Source of the DNA: an uncultured Lachnospiraceae bacterium
Lineage (GTDB): Bacteria; Bacillota; Clostridia; Lachnospirales; Lachnospiraceae
Reading direction: 5' to 3'
DNA: 20,296 bases
Assembly: GCA_902473545.1 (NCBI GenBank)
Contig: CABRSG010000010.1
Coordinates: forward strand, 1 to 20,296
Below are positions 14,284-20,296 of the stretch, in pieces. The notes under the pieces were generated by a model. That model was given only the letters and a program-made list of their open reading frames with translations, was not told the DNA's origin and made no database searches. Within the stretch, counting starts at the first letter, position 1, and each line of letters begins with the position of its first letter. The position numbers and the translations under genes are program-made.

Positions 14284-14757
14284 ATAGGAAAGAGAAAAAT
14301 ACGTGTTGCGGCAGTAATCAGTGCAATATTGTGCTTATGTTTTGGAAATTCTGCTTTGGCTGTATGCATTCCTTTTGACGTGCATACTACACTGGAGCCG
14401 ATTCAAATAAAGGCAGGAGATGAGGGCATTCAACCTTATGGTACATACATTGCCAGCGGCTCTAGCGATATTACAAAAATTGGCACAGGACAGGTTCGCG
14501 TTGCTGCAAGTACATCCTGTTACCGTATAAGTGATAAGGTAACGGCAAATGTGGCTTTGGAGAGCAAAGAAGGCGGATACTGGTGGACGGTTACAACTAA
14601 GAAGGGTGCAGGTTACAATACCAATTATGTATGTACTTCTAAAGATGTGGCAGTTACCCGAGGACAGTATTACCGTGCTAAGGGGTCACATACGGCCCAA
14701 AAAGGAAGTACGATAGAAACGTCTGTTACCGTTACCGGCAGCATGTACATCGACTAG
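14284..14757 (+). CDS. Small secreted protein, DUF6147-like, with ATA at the start position
   Basis: The frame encodes about 157 residues: a clear Sec signal peptide (GKRKIRVAAVISAILCLCFG, cleavage after NSALA), then a mature Cys-containing beta-rich domain with YIASGSSDITKIGTGQVRV, YNTNYV and YYRAKGSHTAQKG. This resembles, from memory, the DUF6147 family of small secreted Lachnospiraceae proteins of unknown function. GGAGGG (14271-14276) lies exactly 7 nt before ATA at 14284, where the start codon should be. The only later canonical start, TTG at 14329, would remove the charged n-region. Either AUA is used, the start codon has been lost (making this a pseudogene), or there is a base error. 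It sits 81 bp after the membrane protein gene and shares its AT-rich composition. Confidence 0.65.
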   Translation: MGKRKIRVAAVISAILCLCFGNSALAVCIPFDVHTTLEPIQIKAGDEGIQPYGTYIASGSSDITKIGTGQVRVAASTSCYRISDKVTANVALESKEGGYWWTVTTKKGAGYNTNYVCTSKDVAVTRGQYYRAKGSHTAQKGSTIETSVTVTGSMYID

Positions 14758-14788
14758 TGACCCACTAGAACCACAGCTATTTTTACTA

Positions 14789-14890
14789 TTTTCTATTCTC
14801 AAGCAGATGATGTTTTATTTAATGCCCGCAAAGGCGATGATTTGTTTTTTATGTGATGCCCGCAGAGGCGACGAAGAAGAGAATAGAAAA
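14789..14890. repeat. 12-bp inverted repeat enclosing two 19-bp direct repeats
   Basis: TTTTCTATTCTC (14789-14800) and GAGAATAGAAAA (14879-14890) are perfect inverted repeats. Between them ATGCCCGCAAAGGCGATGA (14822-14840) recurs at 14856-14874 with two changes, period 34 bp. Each direct repeat contains a small GCC...GGC hairpin. This is part of the 350-bp gap 14758-15108, which has no credible gene; the rest is AT-rich spacer and a GC-rich hairpin region. Confidence 0.5.
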
Positions 14891-15042
14891 AAGGATAAAG
14901 CAGGTCTGCAGATTGTAGATTGCAAATTTTAAGTGATTTTTGGCGGCGCCGTCAGTCGGTAAATGTCAGATTTATATAGAAAATAAAAATCCGGATATTT
15001 TACATTACCTTTTACCGGCTGTGCGGCTTGCCGCCCCGGAAG

Positions 15043-15073
15043 CTCCGGCGGGGAGCCGGAGAAATTTTATTTT
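15043..15073 (+). terminator. Possible terminator before the 15109 gene
   Basis: CTCCGGC and GCCGGAG form a perfect 7-bp stem with a GGGGA loop, followed by AAATTTTATTTT. The T-run is interrupted, so strength is uncertain. A second small stem, GCGGC-TT-GCCGC, lies just upstream at about 15023-15034. Confidence 0.45.
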
Positions 15074-15108
15074 AGTTTATTAATTACAAGATAAGGGGGA
15101 GACCAGAA

Positions 15109-16011
15109 ATGAACGCAAAATATTATCGTGTTCTTTATCATCCTGTGTCAGAGGGAGTATGCTTCAGCGCAAGCGTAGGCGCAGAAAAAGGAAAGGACGG
15201 TGCACAGATCCTGTATTTGAGTGCCGACGGAGAGGGCGCAGGTGGGGAATTGTGCCCGGCATCCGCAAAAACAGAGCATTTGCAGCTTTTGATACTCGCA
15301 GATTTAAAACCGCTTACCATAAAGAGGGCAGAGGACATCTGCAAAACGGCAGCCGTGGATACGGTTCTGATGCCGTCAGGCAAAGAGCGCACATTGCTGC
15401 CGGAGGCGCTGCGGCAGAAGGCGGATATTTACGAGGTGGACGAGAGGTTTGAGACAAGCCTTGCCGGATTTACCGTGAAGGTGTTTGCTGCCGGCGAAGA
15501 AGGGGCGCGCGTGCTTTTGATGTACATTGGCAGCAAGGGCGTAAAGCCGCAGACAGACGAATGCGTGATGAACGTTAAGCGGTGCCTGCCGGAGCTTCCG
15601 TGCCGTCTTACGGTGGATGCGGCGAACTTAAACTGCGAGATGCGTTGTATGCTCTGCAGCGATTTTACACAGTGCAAGAAGCATAATCGAAGGGACGAAA
15701 CATATTTTGTTGACGGACATCTGCTGCTTGCAGCGGAGAAGCTGTCTGAATATATGCCGGAGCTGAAAGAATATCTGGCAGAAGAGTGGAAACGCATCCG
15801 TTTTATCGGACTGCCGCGGGAAATTGACGATGCCCAGCTTGGGGAGCTGTCCGGCATCGGCACGCCGGGGCATCAGCGGTATTATATCGGCTGCGCAGAC
15901 ACAGCAGCTTCCGTTGTGAAGGCGGCGGAGTGTGAGGATCCGTTTGGAACGTTCATATCTGCAGGTGGCAGAGCCGGACTCTGCGTATCCGGCTGCTACG
16001 CCAAAAGATGA
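15109..16011 (+). CDS. Unrecognised protein, possibly a degenerate metallo-beta-lactamase-like fold
   Basis: I do not recognise this 300-residue family. It has no signal peptide or membrane segment. The N-terminal half alternates short strands and helices (ILYLSADGEG, LLILADLKPLTIKRAEDICKTA, VDTVLMPSG, ARVLLMYIGSKG), which recalls the metallo-hydrolase domain of ComEC-like proteins without the HxHxDH metal motif. The middle holds a Cys/His cluster: Cys176, Cys180, Cys183, Cys189 and His192. The C-terminal part, with GIGTPGHQRYYIGC and DPFGTFISAGGRAGLCVSGCY, looks well ordered. A strong AGGGGGAG lies 7 nt before the ATG, and a terminator follows. Codon use is like the host. The fold suggestion is inference only. 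Confidence 0.8.
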   Translation: MNAKYYRVLYHPVSEGVCFSASVGAEKGKDGAQILYLSADGEGAGGELCPASAKTEHLQLLILADLKPLTIKRAEDICKTAAVDTVLMPSGKERTLLPEALRQKADIYEVDERFETSLAGFTVKVFAAGEEGARVLLMYIGSKGVKPQTDECVMNVKRCLPELPCRLTVDAANLNCEMRCMLCSDFTQCKKHNRRDETYFVDGHLLLAAEKLSEYMPELKEYLAEEWKRIRFIGLPREIDDAQLGELSGIGTPGHQRYYIGCADTAASVVKAAECEDPFGTFISAGGRAGLCVSGCYAKR

Positions 16012-16056
16012 AAAATTTATAAACTGTCACAAAATACTGTCATAACAGTGGAAGAT

Positions 16057-16095
16057 GGGGTATACTAAGAAGAAGTATGCCCCGTTTTCTATTTT
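16057..16095 (+). terminator. Terminator after the 15109 gene
   Basis: GGGGTATACT and AGTATGCCCC form a 10-bp stem with one U-G pair and a 7-nt loop, followed by GTTTTCTATTTT. Confidence 0.8.
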
Positions 16096-16109
16096 GATAG
16101 GATTGCGGG

Positions 16110-16161
16110 AGCGCTGTAAGCGCTGAGCAGTCCGTGGGATCTCATGCGTGGTGGGGACTGC
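16110..16161 (+). other. Structured leader ahead of the beta-CASP gene
   Basis: AGCGCT-GTA-AGCGCT (16110-16124) is a 6-bp hairpin, directly followed by GCAGTCC (16127-16133), which pairs with GGACTGC (16155-16161). An AGGAGG site follows at 16165-16170. I could not match this to a known riboswitch or T-box. It lies in the 253-bp gap 16012-16264. Confidence 0.3.
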
Positions 16162-16175
16162 GCCAGGAGGCTAAT

Positions 16176-16268
16176 TTGCGAATATTGGCGGCGCGGCGGG
16201 GATACGCAAAACATATTTCATGCCTTGGAAATAAACATTCAGGCAGAAGGGGGATGTGTAAATTTTGA
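16176..16268 (+). CDS. Candidate 30-codon leader ORF overlapping the next start
   Basis: A TTG at 16176 with AGGAGG 5 nt upstream opens a frame of 30 codons. Its product would be very basic (MRILAARRGYAKH at the start), and it uses several Arg codons, including AGA-AGG near the end. Its TGA (16266-16268) overlaps the TTG start (16265-16267) of the beta-CASP gene, an arrangement that favours translational coupling. It could equally be chance, since the sequence is short and the start is weak. Confidence 0.3.
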   Translation: MRILAARRGYAKHISCLGNKHSGRRGMCKF

Positions 16269-17872
16269 AGCTTACATTTATCGGCGCTACCCATGAGGTT
16301 ACCGGGAGCTGTTTTTTACTGGAAGCTTGTGGGAAAAACATATTGATTGACTGCGGCATGGAGCAGGGGACAAATTATTTCGAAAATGTTCCGCTGCCGG
16401 TCGCTGAGGCGGATATCGACATGGTTTTTCTGACACACGCGCATATTGACCACTCCGGCAAGCTGCCGCTTCTCTATAAAAACGGGTTCCGCGGGCAGAT
16501 TTTTTCTACCTGCGCGACGGAACGCCTGTGCCAGATCATGCTGCGTGACAGCGCAAACATCCAGATGTTTGAGGCGGAGTGGCGCAACCGCAAGGCAAAG
16601 CGCGCCGGAAAAGAGGAGTATATTCCGCTGTACACCGTGGAGGACGCGGAGGGCGTTCTGAAATGCTTTATCGGGCACGAATACGAGGAGACCATACATG
16701 TGGCGGACGGTATAACCATCCGGTTTGCGGACGCCGGACATCTGCTTGGTTCCTCGTCGGTGGAGATCTGGATTTCCGAGGCGGGTATTGACAAAAAGCT
16801 TGTATTCTCCGGTGATATCGGAAATGTGAACCAGCCGATCATCCGCGATCCGCATTACATCAAAGACGCCGACTACGTTGTGATGGAATCTACCTACGGG
16901 GATCGCAGCCACGGACCGCGTCCCGATTATATTTCCGATCTTGCGGCGATTATCCAGCGGACGTTCGACCGCGGAGGCAACGTGGTCATCCCGGCGTTTG
17001 CCGTCGGCAGAACGCAGGAGATGCTTTATTTCATCCGCCAGATTAAAGAAGAAAAGCGTGTAAAAAATCACGATAATTTTGAGGTTTACGTGGACAGTCC
17101 GCTTGCTGTCGAGGCGACAAAGATATTCATGGAACGGATGCACGAGGACTTTGACGAGGAGGCTTCCGAGCTGATCGACAGGGGCGTGAATCCCATCAGT
17201 TTCCCGGGGCTTAAAACGGCGGTTACGAGTGACGACTCCAAAGCGATCAATTTTAACGAGAAACCAAAGGTGATTATTTCCGCCAGCGGCATGTGTGATG
17301 CCGGGCGTATCAAACATCACTTAAAACATAATCTATGGCGGCCGGAAAGCACCATTTTGTTTGTAGGCTATCAGTCTGCGGGCACGCTGGGGCGCGCGCT
17401 TGTGGAGGGCGCGCAGAAGGTGAAGCTGTTTGGAGAGGAAATTGAGGTACGCGCGGAAATCCGCGTGCTTGCCGGGGTGAGCGGTCATGCTGATAAGGAC
17501 GGTCTGTTTACCTGGATTTCCGCGTTTGAGCAGAAGCCGCGGCAGGTGTTTGTCGTACACGGGGAGGATTCGTCGTGTACATTATTTTCCGAGCGCGTCA
17601 AAAAAGAGCTTGGTATCGAGGCGATGGCGCCCTACAGCGGCACGGTTTATGATCTTGCATCCGGCAGACTTCTGAAGGAAGCGCCGCCGGTGCGGATACA
17701 GCAGAAGAAGGCTGCCGCGTCCGGAAGCCGTCAGAATACGGTATTCGACCGGCTGCTCGCGGCGGGACAGCGTCTGCTTGCGGTAATCCGCCACAATGAG
17801 GGCGGGGCCAATAAAGATCTGGCGAAATTTGCCGATCAGATCGACGCATTATGTGATAAATGGGAGAGATGA
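16265..17872 (+). CDS. Metallo-beta-lactamase/beta-CASP ribonuclease with RMMBL domain
   Basis: This 535-residue protein belongs to the CPSF73/TTHA0252-like branch of RNA-processing metallo-hydrolases. Motif 1 is Asp29 in LIDCGMEQG; motif 2 is His58, His60, Asp62 and His63 (THAHIDHSG); motif 3 lies in DAGHLLGSS; motif 4 is the Asp of VFSGDIG. The beta-CASP domain has ESTYGDRSHG and the ISASGMCDAGRIKHH loop, and RMMBL has VSGHADKDGL. After about residue 465 comes an extra C-terminal extension rich in Ala, Gln and charged residues. TTG is taken as start because GGGGGA lies 10 nt upstream and the MKLTFIGATHEVTGS beginning fits the family. It probably acts on cytoplasmic RNA. The lipid kinase gene starts 4 bp after its stop. 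Confidence 0.9.
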   Translation: MKLTFIGATHEVTGSCFLLEACGKNILIDCGMEQGTNYFENVPLPVAEADIDMVFLTHAHIDHSGKLPLLYKNGFRGQIFSTCATERLCQIMLRDSANIQMFEAEWRNRKAKRAGKEEYIPLYTVEDAEGVLKCFIGHEYEETIHVADGITIRFADAGHLLGSSSVEIWISEAGIDKKLVFSGDIGNVNQPIIRDPHYIKDADYVVMESTYGDRSHGPRPDYISDLAAIIQRTFDRGGNVVIPAFAVGRTQEMLYFIRQIKEEKRVKNHDNFEVYVDSPLAVEATKIFMERMHEDFDEEASELIDRGVNPISFPGLKTAVTSDDSKAINFNEKPKVIISASGMCDAGRIKHHLKHNLWRPESTILFVGYQSAGTLGRALVEGAQKVKLFGEEIEVRAEIRVLAGVSGHADKDGLFTWISAFEQKPRQVFVVHGEDSSCTLFSERVKKELGIEAMAPYSGTVYDLASGRLLKEAPPVRIQQKKAAASGSRQNTVFDRLLAAGQRLLAVIRHNEGGANKDLAKFADQIDALCDKWER

Positions 17873-17876
17873 GATT

Positions 17877-18761
17877 ATGACAAGACTTTTGCTGATTATA
17901 AATCCGAAATCCGGAAAGGGAACGATCCGCAGCAACCTTTTAGAGATAACAGATGTCTTTATCAAGGAAGGCTATGACGTGACCATTTATATTTCACAGA
18001 AGGTCAGAGACGCCAGAGAAAAGGTGAAAAAAGCGGCAAGGTACTACGATCTGGTGATTTGCAGCGGCGGCGACGGCACGCTGGACGAGGTAGTCAGCGG
18101 CATGATGGAATCGGAGCGGAAATGTCCGATCGGCTATATTCCGGCAGGGAGTACAAACGACTTTGCGGACAGTCTGAAATTGCCGAAGGATATGGTGGCA
18201 GCCGCGAAACGGATTACAGAATTTAACGAATTCCCCTGCGATATCGGATGCTTTAACGACGACTATTTTGTTTATGTTGCGGCGTTTGGGTTGTTCACTG
18301 ACGTTTCCTATGAGACGAGTCAGGATCTGAAAAATGCGCTTGGTCACATGGCGTACCTGCTGGAGGGCGCGAAAAAGCTGACAAATATTAAGTCATATCA
18401 CATGACGGTAAGGGTCGACGATGAGCTGGAGGTCAGCGGGGAGTACATCTATGGAATGGTCACAAATTCCACGTCCGTAGGCGGCTTCAAAAATATTACC
18501 GGAAAAGACGTCAAGCTGGACGACGGCATGTTTGAGCTGACGCTGGTGAAGATGCCGAAAAATCTTGTGGAGCTGCAGGCGATCATAGGCGCGATGCTGA
18601 CGCAGACGGCGGACGACAAATATTTCTTCCAGACACGCGGGCATGAAATCGAGCTGATATCGGAAGAACCGGTTCCGTGGGCGCTCGACGGGGAATACGG
18701 CGGCGAGCACACGGATGTATTTGTCCGGGACGCGGAAAAAGCGCTGACGCTGCTCGTTTAA
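17877..18761 (+). CDS. YegS/DgkB-type diacylglycerol or lipid kinase
   Basis: This 294-residue protein has the family hallmarks: INPKSGKG at the N-terminus, the nucleotide-binding SGGDGTLDEVV near residues 63-73, IPAGSTNDFADSL, and a beta-sandwich C-terminal domain with DDGMFELTLVK and ALDGEYGG. The enzyme would phosphorylate diacylglycerol or a related lipid at the inner membrane surface, recycling diacylglycerol into phospholipid synthesis. The ATG lies 4 bp after the upstream stop with a GAGAG site within the end of that gene, so the two are coupled. The N-terminus lacks a membrane anchor, as is normal. Confidence 0.9.
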   Translation: MTRLLLIINPKSGKGTIRSNLLEITDVFIKEGYDVTIYISQKVRDAREKVKKAARYYDLVICSGGDGTLDEVVSGMMESERKCPIGYIPAGSTNDFADSLKLPKDMVAAAKRITEFNEFPCDIGCFNDDYFVYVAAFGLFTDVSYETSQDLKNALGHMAYLLEGAKKLTNIKSYHMTVRVDDELEVSGEYIYGMVTNSTSVGGFKNITGKDVKLDDGMFELTLVKMPKNLVELQAIIGAMLTQTADDKYFFQTRGHEIELISEEPVPWALDGEYGGEHTDVFVRDAEKALTLLV

Positions 18762-18934
18762 GACACAGCAGGAGAGCTTGAGATTGCCCTGTTTGATAGG
18801 AAACGAGATCTGCATTCGAAAAATTGATAAGACGCATGTATTAATTCCATAAACAAATCACAAAAAAACGCTTGCTTTTTTTGCGGAAGTAGAGTAAGGT
18901 TATGGTGTTCTAAATAAGACGAATCGAGGACAAA

Positions 18935-18966
18935 GGCGTTCACAGAAGATGTGGACGCCTTTTTTT
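18935..18966 (+). terminator. Strong terminator in the glutamine synthetase upstream region
   Basis: GGCGTTCACA and TGTGGACGCC form a 10-bp stem with one U-G pair and a GAAGA loop, followed by seven T. It may end the lipid kinase transcript or act as an attenuator if a promoter lies before it. Confidence 0.85.
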
Positions 18967-18986
18967 ATGTTGCGGGACGTTTTCTG

Positions 18987-18995
18987 TGATATAAA
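18987..18995 (+). promoter_or_regulatory. Extended -10 promoter for the glutamine synthetase gene
   Basis: TGATATAAA forms an extended -10 just after the terminator. It is flanked by two copies of GCGGGA...CGTTTTCTG (18972-18986 and 19003-19019), which could be a regulator site. An alternative promoter before the terminator (TTGCTT, 17 bp, TAAGGT, near 18873-18901) is also possible. Confidence 0.45.
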
Positions 18996-19039
18996 GTGCT
19001 CCGCGGGATACGTTTTCTGGAAATGAGGAGGATATGATT

Positions 19040-20296
19040 ATGAGTGAAGTGACAAATGTAGCTGCAATTTTCGGCGAAGATGTCTTCAACGACAAGGTTA
19101 TGCAGGAGCGTCTGCCGAAGAAGGTTTACAAAGAACTGAAAAAGACAATTATGGAAGGGAAAGCGCTTGATCCGACGGTTGCGGATGTGATCGCCGAGGC
19201 AATGAAGAACTGGGCGGTAGAAAAAGGCGCAACCCATTACACCCATATTTTCCAGCCGCTCACCGGTGTGACGGCGGAGAAGCACGATTCCTTCATCACC
19301 GCTCCGAGAGAGGACGGCACGGTGCTGATGGAGTTTTCCGGCAAGGAGCTGATCCAGGGCGAGCCGGATGCATCTTCTTTCCCGTCGGGCGGTCTGCGCG
19401 CCACCTTTGAGGCGAGAGGCTATACAGCATGGGACTGCACGTCTCCGGCTTATGTGAGAAAGGATGCGGCTGGCGCGATCCTGTGCATCCCGACCGCATT
19501 CTGCTCCTACACGGGCGAGGCGCTTGACAAAAAGACACCGCTGCTGCGCTCCATGCAGGCGATCAACGAGCAGGCACTGAGGCTGCTTCGTCTGTTCGGC
19601 AACACGACCTCAAAGAAGGTAACGCCTTCTGTCGGACCGGAGCAGGAGTATTTCCTGGTTGACAAACAGAAATATTTAAAGAGAAAAGACCTGATCTTCA
19701 CCGGACGCACACTGTTTGGCGCGATGCCGCCGAAGGGACAGGAGCTGGATGACCACTATTTTGGAGCGATCCGTCAGAGAATCGCCGCTTATATGAAGGA
19801 TGTAAACGAAGAGCTGTGGAAGCTGGGCGTGACAGCAAAGACACAGCACAACGAGGTAGCTCCGGCACAGCACGAGCTGGCGGCGATTTACTCCGAGGCA
19901 AATATTGCGGTAGATCACAACCAGATGATTATGAAAACGCTGAAAAAGGTGGCGTGCCAGCACGGTCTGCAGTGTCTGCTTCATGAGAAGCCGTTTGCAG
20001 GCGTGAACGGTTCCGGCAAACACAACAACTGGTCGATCACCACGGACGACGGCATCAACCTGCTTGATCCGGGCAAAACGCCGCACGAGAACATCCAGTT
20101 CCTGCTGGTATTGACCTGTATTCTGAAGGCGGTCGACGATCATGCAGATCTGCTGCGCGAATCCGCTGCAGACGTTGGAAACGACCACAGACTTGGAGCA
20201 AACGAGGCGCCGCCTGCAATCATCTCCATCTTCCTTGGCGAGCAGCTTGAGGATGTGATCGAGCAGCTTGTAAATACAGGAAGCGCAACGCACAGC
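19040..20296 (+). CDS. glnN: Glutamine synthetase type III (partial)
   Basis: The first 419 residues are present; the family is about 700 long, so the 3' end lies beyond the window. Type III features include the N-terminal FGEDVFNDKVMQERLPKKVYKEL, GGLRATFEARGYTAWDCTSPAY, the metal-binding VGPEQEYFLVD, AKTQHNEVAPAQHELA and the ATP/substrate loop HEKPFAGVNGSGKHNNWSI. It makes glutamine from glutamate, ammonia and ATP in the cytosol as a large oligomer. GAGGAGG lies 8 nt before the chosen ATG; an ATG two codons earlier is too close to that site. A terminator-bearing leader upstream suggests nitrogen-dependent control. Confidence 0.95.
   Translation, partial: MSEVTNVAAIFGEDVFNDKVMQERLPKKVYKELKKTIMEGKALDPTVADVIAEAMKNWAVEKGATHYTHIFQPLTGVTAEKHDSFITAPREDGTVLMEFSGKELIQGEPDASSFPSGGLRATFEARGYTAWDCTSPAYVRKDAAGAILCIPTAFCSYTGEALDKKTPLLRSMQAINEQALRLLRLFGNTTSKKVTPSVGPEQEYFLVDKQKYLKRKDLIFTGRTLFGAMPPKGQELDDHYFGAIRQRIAAYMKDVNEELWKLGVTAKTQHNEVAPAQHELAAIYSEANIAVDHNQMIMKTLKKVACQHGLQCLLHEKPFAGVNGSGKHNNWSITTDDGINLLDPGKTPHENIQFLLVLTCILKAVDDHADLLRESAADVGNDHRLGANEAPPAIISIFLGEQLEDVIEQLVNTGSATHS

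Noticed and set aside
14822..14874. Possible CRISPR-like repeat
   Set aside because: There are only two imperfect 19-bp units with a 15-bp gap and no cas genes nearby.
15634..15659. CxxxCxxC pattern in the unknown protein, as in radical SAM enzymes
   Set aside because: It lies in the middle of the protein (Cys176-Cys183), not near the start of a TIM barrel, and the other radical SAM motifs are missing.
16097..16264. T-box or known riboswitch before the beta-CASP gene
   Set aside because: No T-box AGGGTGG-type motif or familiar riboswitch core was found; only simple stems are visible.

Overview
The window looks like a chromosomal stretch of an anaerobic, monoderm Clostridia bacterium, most likely a gut Lachnospiraceae. 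The clues are a type III glutamine synthetase, a small 2[4Fe-4S] ferredoxin, a FucI/AraA-fold isomerase inside a xylose operon, a DUF6147-like small secreted protein, strong AGGAGG-type ribosome binding sites with frequent TTG/GTG starts, and moderately GC-rich codon use. I see no tRNA, rRNA, phage, transposase or CRISPR array. Family assignments come from reading the sequence and from memory; no database was searched.

Region 1 (1-8956) is a pentose catabolism and uptake block. A divergent ROK-family XylR-type repressor (partial at the left edge) faces an operon of a DUF4867/cupin-like protein, a FucI/AraA-fold isomerase and xylulokinase. A 25-bp perfect-arm palindrome at 777-801 resembles the Bacillus xyl operator and covers the transcription start of the operon and the -35 box of the repressor. 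No classical XylA is present; the FucI/AraA-fold enzyme probably fills that step (XylA-II type). A strong terminator ends the operon. A separate promoter, preceded by two identical 13-bp direct repeats, drives a ChvE/MmsA/MmsB-type sugar ABC transporter. Sugar would enter through the transporter, be isomerised to the ketopentose and be phosphorylated by XylB.

Region 2 (9000-11673) holds small housekeeping or regulatory genes: a MerR-type coiled-coil protein, a convergent ferredoxin, a rhomboid protease, an orphan histidine kinase with no sensor domain whose 3' end overlaps the rhomboid gene by 68 bp, and a HIT-family hydrolase.

Region 3 (11683-15108) contains an ECF sigma factor, murG on the opposite strand with its stop codon overlapping the sigma stop, a single-pass membrane protein resembling DUF4367 anti-sigma proteins, and a small secreted protein. 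The membrane protein shows a sharp drop in G+C halfway through. The secreted protein has ATA where its start codon should be. A repeat-rich, AT-rich spacer follows. This is the most accessory-looking part of the window.

Region 4 (15109-20296) contains an unrecognised Cys-containing protein, a beta-CASP metallo-beta-lactamase ribonuclease preceded by a possible 30-codon leader ORF whose stop overlaps the TTG start, a YegS/DgkB-type lipid kinase, and the 5' part of a type III glutamine synthetase gene with a terminator-bearing leader.
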